Shown here: piece after piece, positions 35,301-44,805 of the stretch
Layout of the letters: each line of letters begins with the position of its first letter
How positions within the stretch are numbered: position 1 is the first letter of the stretch
Source of the DNA: Imhoffiella purpurea
GTDB lineage: Bacteria; Pseudomonadota; Gammaproteobacteria; Chromatiales; Chromatiaceae
DNA length: 64,000 nt
Direction: 5' to 3'
Assembly (NCBI RefSeq): GCF_000585215.1
Contig: NZ_AONC01000028.1
Coordinates: forward strand, 61,685 to 125,684
Notes under the pieces: model-generated
Seen by the model: the letters and a program-made list of their open reading frames with translations, nothing else
What the model was told of the DNA's origin: nothing
Database searches by the model: none
Program-made: the position numbers and the translations under genes

Positions 35301-36480
35301 CATATTCGGCCAGCAGCTCCAGCCCCTTGACCTCGAGCTTCTCGCCAAGCCAATGCAGCGCCAAGAGATGGAAGAGCAAGGTCATCGGCCCCTCACCCGC
35401 CGGATCTCGGCGCAACCGGGACGCAGACTCGAAGCGCAGCCGCCCACTGAGAACGCCCGCCAGCGATTCGACGAGATAGAGGACGAGATCGAAGCTTGCC
35501 CTCTCTTTTGAACGCGCCACGATCTCGAGCTGACGCATCACGAAATCCAGGTCGGCCGGATCGCCACGCTTGACCAGCGACAGGAGATGCAGCGCCCCCG
35601 GAAACCCGCGAAGGGTGAGATTGCGCTTGCGGGTCTGGCGCTTCAGGGTCGTCAGATGGAGATCGAAGACGCCCAGCGCCTCCTCATGTCGGCCCTGGAC
35701 GAAATGCAGCCAGCCGATCAGCGGCAGGGAGTCGTTGGACACCCGCTGCGCCAGGATGGACGCGGCCTCGTCCAGCCGGCCATCGATCAGATTACGCTCG
35801 GCCAGCGCCAGGGCCGCCGCCGGATGCGCGTCCATGAGCGACTCCAGGATCCCACGCGCCACCCCGTCCAGATCCGATGTCGCGGTCAGCCGGTAACCGG
35901 CCTCGACCAGACTTGGGGCCAGGGCCAGGACGCGCAGTCGGGGCGACAGCGTCCCGAGCCATTCCGTATCCAGCGAGGCGGTACAGACATGGGCCAGCGG
36001 TGCGACGTCCTGATAGGAGAGACGTCCGTCGGCGGATTGCTCCGTCAGCCCGAGCTCCTCGAGCACCTCGCGCTCGTGCCCGCCATAGAGCGCGACACGC
36101 AGACGACGAACGCCCTTCTCCGGATCCTGCTGCTGCCAATGATATTGCGGCCGGCTGCTCACCTCCCGCTCGGCCGCCTCGACGATCTCCTTGAAGGTGC
36201 CATCCTTCACCGTCTCGCGCGTCAGCCTCTCGGCCAGATCGAACGGGCAGCGGAGCCCGGAACGCTCGGCGATCAGCAACCCCTGATCCACCAGACGTTC
36301 GCGCAAGGGCTTCGCCATCAGATCGACGAGCGGTCGCCCTTCGGAGTCGCGCCATTTGAGTCGCTTCAGGATCTTCTGCAGGTTCGTCTGGGTCGTGGGC
36401 TCGTAGACGACCGATACCACTTGCAGGATGCGGCGTTCGTCTGGATTCAGGGAGGTCAGCGGTTGAATCGGATCGGACAT
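32344..36480 (-). CDS. SNF2-family helicase-like ATPase
   Basis: A 1378-residue protein. The C-terminal ~470 residues are a SWI2/SNF2 ATPase: Walker [16 protein letters not shown] near residue 950, DEAH box [10 protein letters not shown] near 1040, motif III [22 protein letters not shown], and helicase C motifs [18 protein letters not shown] and [20 protein letters not shown]. The first ~900 residues are a large poorly characterised region starting with a winged-helix-like segment and helical repeats. Such proteins remodel protein-DNA or RNA polymerase complexes, or act in defence; the exact role is unknown. The ATG at 36480 is preferred over an upstream in-frame ATG at 36582. Confidence 0.88.
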   Translation of the reverse strand: [1378 protein letters not shown]

Positions 36481-36612
36481 CGGATAGCAGATAGCGGATA
36501 GCGGCTTGAATTCGGTTTGTATGGAGTGCGGCGGCCACAAGCGCATCGGCATCGGTCCATCGACATCCTTTGCGCCCTTCACGCCTGTGCGCTTCGATCG
36601 AGGCTCAGCAGG

Positions 36613-38259
36613 TCAGCCCTTGCGACGCCGGATGAAATGATCCAGCAGGGCGCGCGTCGAGGCGTCGTGATCGCCCGTCACCTTGCCCGCGCGGATCTCG
36701 TCGAGGATGACGTTGGCGAGCTTCTTCCCGAGTTCCACGCCCCATTGATCGAAGGAGTTGATGCCCCAGACGATGCCCTGGGTGAAGATACGGTGCTCGT
36801 AGAAGGCGACCAGAGCACCCAGGGTGTGCGGCGTGAGACGATCCATGAGGATGCTGTTGGTCGGACGGTTGCCGGGGAAGGTCCGGTGATGGGCGAGGAA
36901 GCGTGCACGCTCCTCCTCCATTCCGGCATCCAGCATCTCGGCCAGAGCCTCGTCATAGGTGCGGCCGCGCATCAGCGCCTCGGTCTGGGCGAAGAAATTG
37001 GCCATGAACTTGGGATGGTGATCGCCCAGCTCGTTGTGGCTGTGGATGGCCCCGATGAAATCGGCCGGGATCATCTGGGTGCCCTGATGGATGAGCTGGT
37101 AGAAGGCGTGCTGGCCGTCGGTGCCGGGCTCGCCCCAGACCACGGGGCCGGTGCTGTAGTCGACCGCGACGCCCTCGCGGGTCACGCCCTTGCCGTTGCT
37201 CTCCATGTCGCCCTGCTGCAGATAGGCCGGCAGGAAGCGCAGCGACTGGTCGTAGGGCAGCACGGCATGGGTGCGGGCGCCGGCGAAGTTGGCGTACCAG
37301 AGCCCGATCAGGCCCATCAGGGCCGGCATGTTCTCGTGCAGATCCGCGGTGCGGAAATGCTCGTCCATGGCATGGGCGCCCTCGAGCAGTTCGAGGAAGC
37401 GGTCCAGCCCGACCGCGAGCGCGATCGGCAGACCGATGGCCGACCAGAGCGAATAGCGCCCGCCGACCCAGTCCCAGAAGCCGAACATGTTGGCGGTATC
37501 GATACCGAAGGCGGCGACCTTCTCGGCATTGGTGGAGACGGCGACGAAGTGTCTGGCCACCGCCGCCGAGTCTCCCAGGGCCGCGAGCAGCCACTCGCGC
37601 GCGCTGGCGGCGTTGGTCATGGTCTCCTGGGTGGTGAAGGTCTTGGAGGCGACGATGAAGAGGGTGCGCGCCGGATCCAGGTGACGGACGGTCTCGACCA
37701 GATGGGTGCCGTCGACGTTGGAGACGAAATGGACCCTCAGGCTCTCGCTCTGATAGGGCGCGAGCGCCGCGCAGATCATCTTGGGACCCAGGTTGGAGCC
37801 ACCGATCCCGATGTTGACGACGTCGGTGATGCGCTCGCCCGTGTGTCCGGTCCATTCGCCCGAGCGCACCCGGCCGACGAAGGACTCCATGCGCGCCAGA
37901 ACCTTGTTGACCTCGGGCATCACGTCCTGACCGTCGACCAGGATGGGACGGTTGGAGCGATTGCGCAGGGCGATGTGAAGCACGGCGCGCCGCTCGGTGC
38001 TGTTGATCGGCTCGCCCTCGAACATGCGCCGGATCCAGCCCTCGAGATCCACCGCCTTCGCCAGGTCGATCAGCTTGTCGAGCGTTTCGGGAGTGACGAG
38101 ATTCTTCGAGTAGTCGAGATGCAGCCCCGCGGCCTCCAGGGTCATGGACTGGGCACGGCGGCGATCGGCGGCGAACAGATCCTGCATGCGTACATCTTTC
38201 ATCGCGTCCCAATGCGCTTGCAGGGCCTGCCATTGAGTTGTCTCGTTCACGAGCGACAT
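36613..38259 (-). CDS. pgi: Glucose-6-phosphate isomerase
   Basis: A 548-residue enzyme interconverting glucose-6-phosphate and fructose-6-phosphate. PGI signatures are present: [49 protein letters not shown] (region of PROSITE pattern 1) and [17 protein letters not shown] (pattern 2), with the catalytic Glu in [10 protein letters not shown] and His in SHNELGDHH. Length matches E. coli Pgi. It is divergent from glgA, so sugar-phosphate and glycogen genes adjoin. Confidence 0.96.
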   Translation of the reverse strand: MSLVNETTQWQALQAHWDAMKDVRMQDLFAADRRRAQSMTLEAAGLHLDYSKNLVTPETLDKLIDLAKAVDLEGWIRRMFEGEPINSTERRAVLHIALRNRSNRPILVDGQDVMPEVNKVLARMESFVGRVRSGEWTGHTGERITDVVNIGIGGSNLGPKMICAALAPYQSESLRVHFVSNVDGTHLVETVRHLDPARTLFIVASKTFTTQETMTNAASAREWLLAALGDSAAVARHFVAVSTNAEKVAAFGIDTANMFGFWDWVGGRYSLWSAIGLPIALAVGLDRFLELLEGAHAMDEHFRTADLHENMPALMGLIGLWYANFAGARTHAVLPYDQSLRFLPAYLQQGDMESNGKGVTREGVAVDYSTGPVVWGEPGTDGQHAFYQLIHQGTQMIPADFIGAIHSHNELGDHHPKFMANFFAQTEALMRGRTYDEALAEMLDAGMEEERARFLAHHRTFPGNRPTNSILMDRLTPHTLGALVAFYEHRIFTQGIVWGINSFDQWGVELGKKLANVILDEIRAGKVTGDHDASTRALLDHFIRRRKG

Positions 38260-38692
38260 GATGCTGGAATCTCCTGTAACGGATGAATCTGGAACCCAGG
38301 GAAACGCCGATTGACTGCGTTCACCGCCCAGGCCAAGGATGGCCCGGCATTTACATGCACCCGGTCGCTTGCAAATGGAGCCTGTCGGAAACCACGTTTT
38401 TCGGCTCGCAACCGAGTGTTATGCCAGGGAGGCATTCATTCAGTATCCTCCTGGGCGAATATCGGGGCGCATTGGACCATACTCGGGCGGATTGAGCGAT
38501 GTCGGGGCATCCATGAGGGGAATGGCCTGCCAGACCCGATACCCGGGTCGAAGCGATACCGAGCCTTTCGACCCGGCACACATGGCCCGTTGGCTCGATC
38601 CGGGACAAGTGTGCTAACGTGATGTCTGCCATGAAATTCCCCGCTTCCAGTAACCACCCCAGCCACCCTCTCGCTGGACTACAGAGACCTCG
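38260..38692. repeat. pgi-glgA intergenic region with dispersed ~120-bp repeat
   Basis: The 433 bp between divergent pgi and glgA contain no gene. Positions 38299-38418 match 60308-60433 at roughly 80% by eye, sharing CAGGCCAAGGATGGCCCGGC, GTCGGAAACC, CGTTTT/TGTTTT and CGAGTG blocks in the same order and orientation. The second copy lies just upstream of the MCP gene. The element's nature is unknown. Confidence 0.6.
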
Positions 38693-40228
38693 ATGGAGCA
38701 GTCACCCAACCAACCCGCCCAGGCCGCCTGGAATCAGGACCGCCAACGCATCCTGCTAGCCAGCAGCGAGGCGCACCCCCTCATCAAGACCGGCGGACTC
38801 GCCGATGTCGCCGCCAGCCTGCCGATCGCACTGCGCCAGCTCGGCCATGACGCCCGGCTGATCATGCCGGCCTATCCTCAGGCGACGCGCCAGCTGCGCG
38901 AGCCCAAGACGCTGTGCGAATTCAGGATCCCGGGCTGCCGCGCGAGCGTGCGCCTGCTGGAGGGATGGCATCCGGACGCCGATCTACCCGTCTATCTGGT
39001 GGACGCGCCCGAATATTTCCATCGCGAGGGCAACCCCTATACCGATCTCAGCGGCCGCGACTGGGGCGACAATGCCGAGCGTTTTCTGCTGCTCTGCCGC
39101 GTGATCGCCCATGTCGCCTATGGCCTGCCCGGCATCGGCTGGCGGCCGGACGTCCTGCACTGCAACGACTGGCAGACCGGCCTGGCGCCCGCATTGATGT
39201 CGGACCTTCCGGACCGCCCTGCCAAGATCTTCACCATCCACAACCTGGCCTATCAGGGGCTCTTCGACCGCGCGACCTTCGATCGGCTGGGCCTTCCCCC
39301 CGCGCTCTGGACGCTGTCCGGGCTCGAATTCCATCAGCGGCTGTCCTTCATCAAGGGCGGGATCGTCTTCTCGGACCGAGTCAACACCGTCAGTCCCACC
39401 TATGCCGAAGAGGTGCGCACGCCCAGGTTCGGCTGCGGCCTGGACGGTCTGCTGCGCCAGATCGGCAACCGCTTCAGCGGCATTCTCAACGGCATCGACT
39501 ATCAGGTCTGGAATCCGGCGACGGACCCCACGATCATGCAGAACTACGACTCCGACTCCTTCGGACTCAAGGCGGAGAACAAGCTCGACGTGCAGCGCGA
39601 ATTCGGCCTGCCTCGCAGCGAGGACGCCTTCGTATTGGGATATATCGGACGACTGGTCGAGCAGAAGGGCGTGGATCTGATCCTGGCGATGCTGCCGCAA
39701 CTCCTCGAGGACCCGCGCATCCAGCTGATGATCGTGACCTCGGGCGAGCGCCATGCCGAGCAGGAATTGCTCGAGATCGCAGAACGCTACCCGCGTCAGG
39801 TCGGCGTCTTCATCGGTTACGACGAGTCACGGGCGCACCGCATCGAGGCCGGTTGCGACAGCTTCCTGATGCCCTCGCGCTTCGAGCCCTGCGGACTGAA
39901 CCAGATCTACAGCCTGCGCTACGGAACGCCGCCCATCGTGCATCGCACCGGCGGACTGGCCGACACGGTCACGCACGCGACCCAGGAGGCCCTCGCCGCA
40001 GGAACCGCGACCGGGTTCCTGTTCGACGAGCCCCAACCCCAGGTGCTGCTCGGAGCGATCCGCCAGGCGGTCGATCTCTATCGCAACGACCCCGAGGGCT
40101 GGAGACGGCTGGCGACGACCGGGATGGCCCAGGACATGAGCTGGGAGGCCAGCGCGCTGCGCTACCTCCAGCTCTACACGGATGCCATCCTGGAGCGTCA
40201 GTCGCACGCCGACGCAGCATCGGCCTGA
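38693..40228 (+). CDS. glgA: Glycogen synthase (ADP-glucose type)
   Basis: A 511-residue GT5 enzyme that extends alpha-1,4-glucan from ADP-glucose. The ADP-glucose-binding KTGGLADV motif is at residues ~31-38, with HCNDWQTGLAP, FTIHNLAYQG, the GILNGIDYQVWNP motif and the C-terminal PSRFEPCGLNQIYSLRYGTPPIVHRTGGLADTV, which carries the catalytic EPCG and nucleotide-binding loops. The first ~20 residues are a short non-conserved extension. It serves storage polysaccharide synthesis, typical of phototrophic sulfur bacteria. Confidence 0.96.
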   Translation: MEQSPNQPAQAAWNQDRQRILLASSEAHPLIKTGGLADVAASLPIALRQLGHDARLIMPAYPQATRQLREPKTLCEFRIPGCRASVRLLEGWHPDADLPVYLVDAPEYFHREGNPYTDLSGRDWGDNAERFLLLCRVIAHVAYGLPGIGWRPDVLHCNDWQTGLAPALMSDLPDRPAKIFTIHNLAYQGLFDRATFDRLGLPPALWTLSGLEFHQRLSFIKGGIVFSDRVNTVSPTYAEEVRTPRFGCGLDGLLRQIGNRFSGILNGIDYQVWNPATDPTIMQNYDSDSFGLKAENKLDVQREFGLPRSEDAFVLGYIGRLVEQKGVDLILAMLPQLLEDPRIQLMIVTSGERHAEQELLEIAERYPRQVGVFIGYDESRAHRIEAGCDSFLMPSRFEPCGLNQIYSLRYGTPPIVHRTGGLADTVTHATQEALAAGTATGFLFDEPQPQVLLGAIRQAVDLYRNDPEGWRRLATTGMAQDMSWEASALRYLQLYTDAILERQSHADAASA

Positions 40229-40331
40229 GCCGCACCCTAGGCGCGACTCAGGCGGAAGAGGGACCGCGCCATCGCCCGGAGATCTCGGCGTCAAACCGCA
40301 CCGACCTCGACCAATGGCCCGGGCCGAAGCC

Positions 40332-40712
40332 TCAGGCGGCCTGAGCCGGGATGGCGTCTCCGGTACGGATGACGCGATTCGCCTCGTTGAGATAGACGAG
40401 ACTCGGCTTGTGGGCATCGGCCTCCGCCTCGGACATGCCGGCGTAGGCGCAAATGATGACGCGATCGCCCGGCGCCGCCTTGTGCGCGGCGGCACCGTTC
40501 ACCGAGATGATCCGCGAGCCGGCCTCGGCGAGGATGGCATAGGTGGTGAAGCGCTCGCCATTGGCGACGTTGTAGATCTGGATCTGCTCGTACTCGCGGA
40601 TCCCGGCCAGATCCAGCAGCTCCGCGTCGATGGCGCAGGAGCCCTCGTAGTCCACTTCCGAATGCGTCACACAAGCGCGATGAAGCTTGCACTTCAGCAA
40701 GGTTAAATGCAT
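40332..40712 (-). CDS. panD: Aspartate 1-decarboxylase proenzyme
   Basis: A 126-residue pyruvoyl enzyme converting L-aspartate to beta-alanine. The self-cleavage site is Gly24-Ser25 in YEGSCAID; Lys9 (KCKLHRA) and Tyr58-type residues of the active site are recognisable (GERFTTYAI). It should be processed into beta and alpha chains. It lies on the same strand as panC and panB but 266 bp downstream of panC, so it may have its own promoter. Confidence 0.96.
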   Translation of the reverse strand: MHLTLLKCKLHRACVTHSEVDYEGSCAIDAELLDLAGIREYEQIQIYNVANGERFTTYAILAEAGSRIISVNGAAAHKAAPGDRVIICAYAGMSEAEADAHKPSLVYLNEANRVIRTGDAIPAQAA

Positions 40713-40978
40713 TGACTCAATCCTCTCAATGGCCCTGATGGCCTCTCAATGGCACTGACGGCCACGTCTTCAAGGGTTCGATCGAGAAACCCGATAAAGA
40801 CTATTTGTTTCAGTTCGAACCAAGTCTACCGCAGCATTTGCTGCAATGCAGCACTCGGTTATTCAAGATACCGACGCGGAACATCCGCACCTGTCTCATC
40901 GACCGCCTGGACCGCCCCCGGCGATGCGGGGATGCATCGCCGTCGCCATGGACCCATGGGAGGGCCATGCCGAAACCC

Positions 40979-41836
40979 TCATCGAGCGGCGGTCCGGCGG
41001 ATCCGCAGGTTATCGATCAGGCGCGCCCGCCCCAGATAGGCGGCGGCGAGCACGACCAGGTCCTCATCCGTCTCGGCCGCTGGCGCCAGATCGGCCGCGG
41101 CCCTGATACTTATATAGTCGGGCCGCAGGCCCGCCTCGCCGATCGCGGCCGCGGTCGCGGCCTCGACCTCGGAGATGGAGGCGCCGGCGGCCAACACCGA
41201 CTCCACGCCGAGCAGTGCGCGGTGGAGCCCAGGCGCCAGGGCGCGCTCCTCGGCGGTCAGATAGCCATTGCGCGAACTCATCGCGAGGCCGTCGGACTCG
41301 CGCGCGATGGGTACGCCGACGATCTCGATCGGCATATTCAGGTCGGCGACCATACGCCGAATCACCAGCAGTTGCTGAAAATCCTTTTCGCCGAACAGGG
41401 CGACATCGGGCTGCGCCATGTTGAACAGCTTGCAGACCACCGTGGCGACTCCCACGAAGTGGCCCGGACGGGTCGCGCCGCAGAGGATATCCGAAAGCTC
41501 CGGGACCTCGATCCGCGTCTGCGACTCCTGACCATTCGGATACATGACCTGAGACGTCGGCGTGAACAGCAGATCGCAACCCGCCTCCATAAGCCGGCGC
41601 TGATCCTCGACAAGGGTCCGCGGATAGGCGTCCAGATCCTCGCTCGGGCCGAACTGCAGCGGATTGACGAAGATGGTCGCCACCACTCGATCGGCGCGAC
41701 GGCACGCCTCCTCGATCAGCGAGAGATGACCGCGATGCAGATTGCCCATGGTCGGGACCAAGGCCACGCGCCGGCCGGCCGCGCGCCACTCGGCGACGCG
41801 CTGGCGAAGATCTTCGAGAAGCTCGATGCGCTCCAT
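40979..41836 (-). CDS. panC: Pantothenate synthetase
   Basis: A 285-residue ATP-dependent ligase joining pantoate and beta-alanine. It shows the nucleotidyltransferase motifs VPTMGNLHRGHLSLI (HxGH type), IFVNPLQFGPSEDLDAYPRT, ALFGEKDFQQL and the KMSKS-like AMSSRNGYL. The ATG at 41836 is the family start; the longer upstream open frame would overlap panB. panC starts 19 bp after the panB stop, so they are in one operon. Confidence 0.96.
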   Translation of the reverse strand: MERIELLEDLRQRVAEWRAAGRRVALVPTMGNLHRGHLSLIEEACRRADRVVATIFVNPLQFGPSEDLDAYPRTLVEDQRRLMEAGCDLLFTPTSQVMYPNGQESQTRIEVPELSDILCGATRPGHFVGVATVVCKLFNMAQPDVALFGEKDFQQLLVIRRMVADLNMPIEIVGVPIARESDGLAMSSRNGYLTAEERALAPGLHRALLGVESVLAAGASISEVEAATAAAIGEAGLRPDYISIRAAADLAPAAETDEDLVVLAAAYLGRARLIDNLRIRRTAAR

Positions 41837-41855
41837 GTGTTCTCCGAACGATGGG

Positions 41856-42659
41856 TCAGTAGATTGTTTCAGCGGAACTGGGGAATGTGCCCTCGCGCAC
41901 GGCGGCGGCATAGGCGGCGACGGCGGCAGCGACCGAATCGCGCCCGGCCATGAAATCGCGGCTGAAGCTCGGCGAACGACCGGGGTTCAGCCCCAGCATG
42001 TCGTGGAGCACCAGCACCTGGCCATCGCACTCGGCACCGGCGCCGATGCCGATGACCGGCATGCTCAGGGTGCGCGAGATCTCGCCCGCGAGCGCCTCCG
42101 GAACGCATTCGAGCACCAGCATCACGGCACCGGCATCCTGGAGCGCGAGCGCCTCGTGCCGGATCGCCTCGGCCGACGCATGATCGCGCCCCTGATAACG
42201 ATAGCCCCCGAGCCGATTCACCGACTGAGGCATGAGTCCCAGATGGGCGCAGACGGGCACGCCCTGCTCCGACAGGTGGCGCACGATCTCCAGCATGGGC
42301 GCACCGCCCTCGATCTTGACCACCTGCGCCCCGCCCTCCTGCATCAGACGGGCCGCGCCGTCGATGGCGCGATCCAGGGTCGCGCAGGCCAGAAAGGGCA
42401 GATCCGCCACCACCAGCGCGCGCTCGCATCCGCGCATGACGCAGGCGGTGTGGTAGACCATCTGATCGAGGGTCACCGGGACCGTGGTGCGGTGCCCCTG
42501 CAGAACCATGCCCAACGAATCCCCGACCAGCATGAGGTCGACTCCTGCACCATCGAGCAGGCGTGCAAAGGTGGCGTCGTAACAGGTGAGAGAAACGATC
42601 CGCTCGCCCCGCGACTTCATGGCGGCGAGGCTGGAAACGGAAATCGGAACGGCGGACAT
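41856..42659 (-). CDS. panB: 3-methyl-2-oxobutanoate hydroxymethyltransferase
   Basis: A 267-residue enzyme making ketopantoate from alpha-ketoisovalerate with methylenetetrahydrofolate. Conserved parts include VSLTCYDATFARLLDGAGVDLMLVGDSLGMVLQGH, KIEGG, HLGLMPQSVNRLGGYRYQGR and ECVPEALAGEI. The ATG at 42659 gives normal length. It heads the panB-panC unit. The folK gene often found between pcnB and panB in gammaproteobacteria is absent from the 142-bp gap. Confidence 0.96.
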   Translation of the reverse strand: MSAVPISVSSLAAMKSRGERIVSLTCYDATFARLLDGAGVDLMLVGDSLGMVLQGHRTTVPVTLDQMVYHTACVMRGCERALVVADLPFLACATLDRAIDGAARLMQEGGAQVVKIEGGAPMLEIVRHLSEQGVPVCAHLGLMPQSVNRLGGYRYQGRDHASAEAIRHEALALQDAGAVMLVLECVPEALAGEISRTLSMPVIGIGAGAECDGQVLVLHDMLGLNPGRSPSFSRDFMAGRDSVAAAVAAYAAAVREGTFPSSAETIY

Positions 42660-42801
42660 GCATGCCTCCGCGAAAAAACGCATATGGATAAGGAAGATAG
42701 TGGCATGACCGACATGGCGCCACCTCGTCGCGCGGCTACGAACCGGCCGGGCACCGGAGGCTTGATAGGGATCCGGCCAGCCGGTGCAACCGGAGATCGC
42801 C

Positions 42802-44145
42802 TCAGCCGGACACCTCGCTGGCCGAGGCGGAGGGCTTGCGCCTGCGGCGCCGCGAGCGGGATCGCCGTCGCTTGGTGCCCGACTCGGTCATGCTCGCCCG
42901 CTCCTGGCTCGTGGCATCCTGGAAACGTGTCCACCAGGAGGCCAGCTCCGAGTCGGCCTCCCCTGCCTCGGCGCGCAGCAGCAGGAAATCATAGGCCGCA
43001 CGGAAGCGGGGGTGGGCGATCAGGCGATATGGACGCTTGCCCTCGCGCTGCTCCAGACGGTGCTGAAGGGCCCAGATCTCGCGCATCGGCAGCGAAAAGC
43101 GCTTGGGAATCGCCACCAGAGACTGCTGTCGCGAACAGACCTCGACCGAGGCCGCCTGAATGACATCGATGGGATTCCCGCCCTCCCCCAGCAGCCGCTC
43201 GTAGGCCCGGCGGACCGGCTCCCAGAGCAGGATGGCGAACAGGAAGGCCGGCGTGGTCGGTTTGTCGTCCCGCAGACGCAGATCGGTGTTGGACAGACCA
43301 CGACTGACGAAGGTGACGGGAAACGCCTGATCCTCGCACGCCAGACAGGCCTCGGTCGCCGGAAACAGATGGCCGAAGAGACCGTAATGACGCAGCTTCT
43401 CGAACACATCCAGCCCGTATCCCGAGTGGAACAGCTTGATGAGTTCGTCGAAGAGACGCGCGGCCGGGATATCGTGCAGCAGATGGCCCAGCTCGAAGAG
43501 CGGGCGCTCGGTCTCTGTATCGATGGTGAAGCCGAGCTTGCAGGCGAAACGCACCGCGCGCAGCATCCGTACCGGATCCTCGCGGTAGCGCTGTTCCGGA
43601 TCGCCGATGAGACGCAGTCGGCCGGCGCGCAGATCGGCCAATCCATCGGCGTAATCGATCAAGGAGAAATCGGCGATATCGTAATAGAGCGCATTGATGG
43701 TGAAATCGCGTCGCAGCGCGTCTTCTTCGATGGAGCCGTAGATGTTGTCGCGCACGATCATGCCGTTTTCCAGGCGGCGATCCGGATCCTCGCCATCGCT
43801 CTCCTCCCCGCTGCCGCGGAAGGTGGCGACCTCGATGATGTCGCGGCCGAAATGGACATGGGCGAGCCGAAACCGCCGGCCGATCAGGCGGCAGTTGCGA
43901 AAGACCTGGCGCACCTGTTCCGGGGTCGCGTCGGTCGCGACATCGAAATCCTTAGGCTCGTGCCCGAGCAGCAGATCGCGGACACCTCCACCCACGAGAT
44001 GGGCCTGATAGTTCTCCTGCCGCAGGCGATACAGCACCTTGAGCGCGTTCTCGCTGATGTTGGCGCGGGAGAGGTTGTGCTCTGGACGCGGCACGATCAA
44101 AGGGCGTGCGCTCCTCGTATCTGATTCGGGGTCGGATTCCTGCAT
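42802..44145 (-). CDS. pcnB: Poly(A) polymerase I
   Basis: A 447-residue class II nucleotidyltransferase that adds poly(A) tails to RNA and promotes decay. It has HLVGGGVRDLLLGHEPKDFDVATDATPEQV with the catalytic DFD, then RRFRLAHV, RRDFTINALYYDI and RYREDPVRMLRAVRFACKLGF. The C-terminus is a basic tail ([16 protein letters not shown]), as in E. coli PcnB. The start could also be a GTG three codons upstream. Confidence 0.94.
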   Translation of the reverse strand: MQESDPESDTRSARPLIVPRPEHNLSRANISENALKVLYRLRQENYQAHLVGGGVRDLLLGHEPKDFDVATDATPEQVRQVFRNCRLIGRRFRLAHVHFGRDIIEVATFRGSGEESDGEDPDRRLENGMIVRDNIYGSIEEDALRRDFTINALYYDIADFSLIDYADGLADLRAGRLRLIGDPEQRYREDPVRMLRAVRFACKLGFTIDTETERPLFELGHLLHDIPAARLFDELIKLFHSGYGLDVFEKLRHYGLFGHLFPATEACLACEDQAFPVTFVSRGLSNTDLRLRDDKPTTPAFLFAILLWEPVRRAYERLLGEGGNPIDVIQAASVEVCSRQQSLVAIPKRFSLPMREIWALQHRLEQREGKRPYRLIAHPRFRAAYDFLLLRAEAGEADSELASWWTRFQDATSQERASMTESGTKRRRSRSRRRRRKPSASASEVSG

Positions 44146-44265
44146 GACCGTAACTGAAAGCGGATTCCTTGTGGCGCCAATGCGGCGACTTGGATTCAGG
44201 GAACGCCAGATCCGGCCTCCACACATCCAAGAACGACCGTTCATGATGGCGATGTTAACAGCCGC

Positions 44266-44293
44266 TTGTCGTGCGGCAGAATCTGCGTATAAT
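44266..44293 (+). promoter_or_regulatory. Sigma-70 promoter of tRNA-Glu
   Basis: TTGTCG (44266-44271) and a perfect TATAAT (44288-44293) are separated by 16 bp, with the tRNA starting 23 bp after the -10 box. This is one of the clearest housekeeping promoters in the window. Confidence 0.75.
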
Positions 44294-44316
44294 ACGCCAT
44301 TCTTAGATGCATTACC

Positions 44317-44391
44317 GCTCTCTTCGTCTAGTGGTTAGGACGCTGGCCTCTCACGCCGGTAACAGGGGTTCGAATCCCCTAGAGAGCGCCA
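44317..44391 (+). tRNA. tRNA-Glu (anticodon CTC)
   Basis: The acceptor stem GCTCTCT pairs with AGAGAGC, followed by G and encoded CCA. The anticodon stem CTGGC/GCCGG encloses the loop CTCTCAC, so the anticodon is CTC. The T arm AGGGGTTCGAATCCCCT is typical. This minor isoacceptor reads GAG codons, which are frequent in this GC-rich genome. It has its own promoter and terminator. Confidence 0.96.
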
Positions 44392-44400
44392 TACCCGGAA

Positions 44401-44427
44401 GGGCCGCACCCAGGTGCGGCCCTTTTT
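44401..44427 (+). terminator. Rho-independent terminator after tRNA-Glu
   Basis: GGGCCGCAC and GTGCGGCCC form a 9-bp GC stem with a 4-nt loop, directly followed by TTTTT. It lies 10 bp after the tRNA end. Confidence 0.85.
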
Positions 44428-44630
44428 CTATGCGCGACGATCACACCCGCGCAGCACCAAATCGCCTCGGGCCCGAGAGGCGACAGCCGACACCATGACC
44501 CATGAAGCGGAGGATTCAGCGGCCCCAAACGCAATCGGCGCCGGCCACCCGAAGGCAACCAGCGCCGATCTGGATCTCAGCCGACTTGCGACCCGGACCG
44601 GACGAACCGCCCCGGACCAGTCGGGTCAGA

Positions 44631-44780
44631 TCACTGCCAGCCGAGACCGACGGCGAAAACCACCCAATGCACAGCGATGGCGAGAACCAGCAGCGCATAG
44701 AAGATGGGCATCAGCCAGGTGGCAGGATTCACGACGAGCCAGATTTTCCAATCGTCAGCAGGATTGTTGGGCTTGCTCAT
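44631..44780 (-). CDS. pucA: LH2-type light-harvesting alpha subunit
   Basis: A 49-residue antenna apoprotein: N-terminal KIWLVVNPATWLMP, one transmembrane helix (IFYALLVLAIAVHWVV) with the bacteriochlorophyll-ligating His in AVHW, and a short aromatic C-terminus (GLGWQ). It is very like Chromatium-type peripheral antenna alpha chains. Together with the beta chain it forms an LH2 ring in the intracytoplasmic membrane. It starts 25 bp after the beta stop with an ACGAGG ribosome site. No puf reaction-centre genes or pucC are near, so this is a detached antenna pair. Confidence 0.93.
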   Translation of the reverse strand: MSKPNNPADDWKIWLVVNPATWLMPIFYALLVLAIAVHWVVFAVGLGWQ

Positions 44781-44805
44781 GATATTAGCCTCGTGTTAAC
44801 TCGAA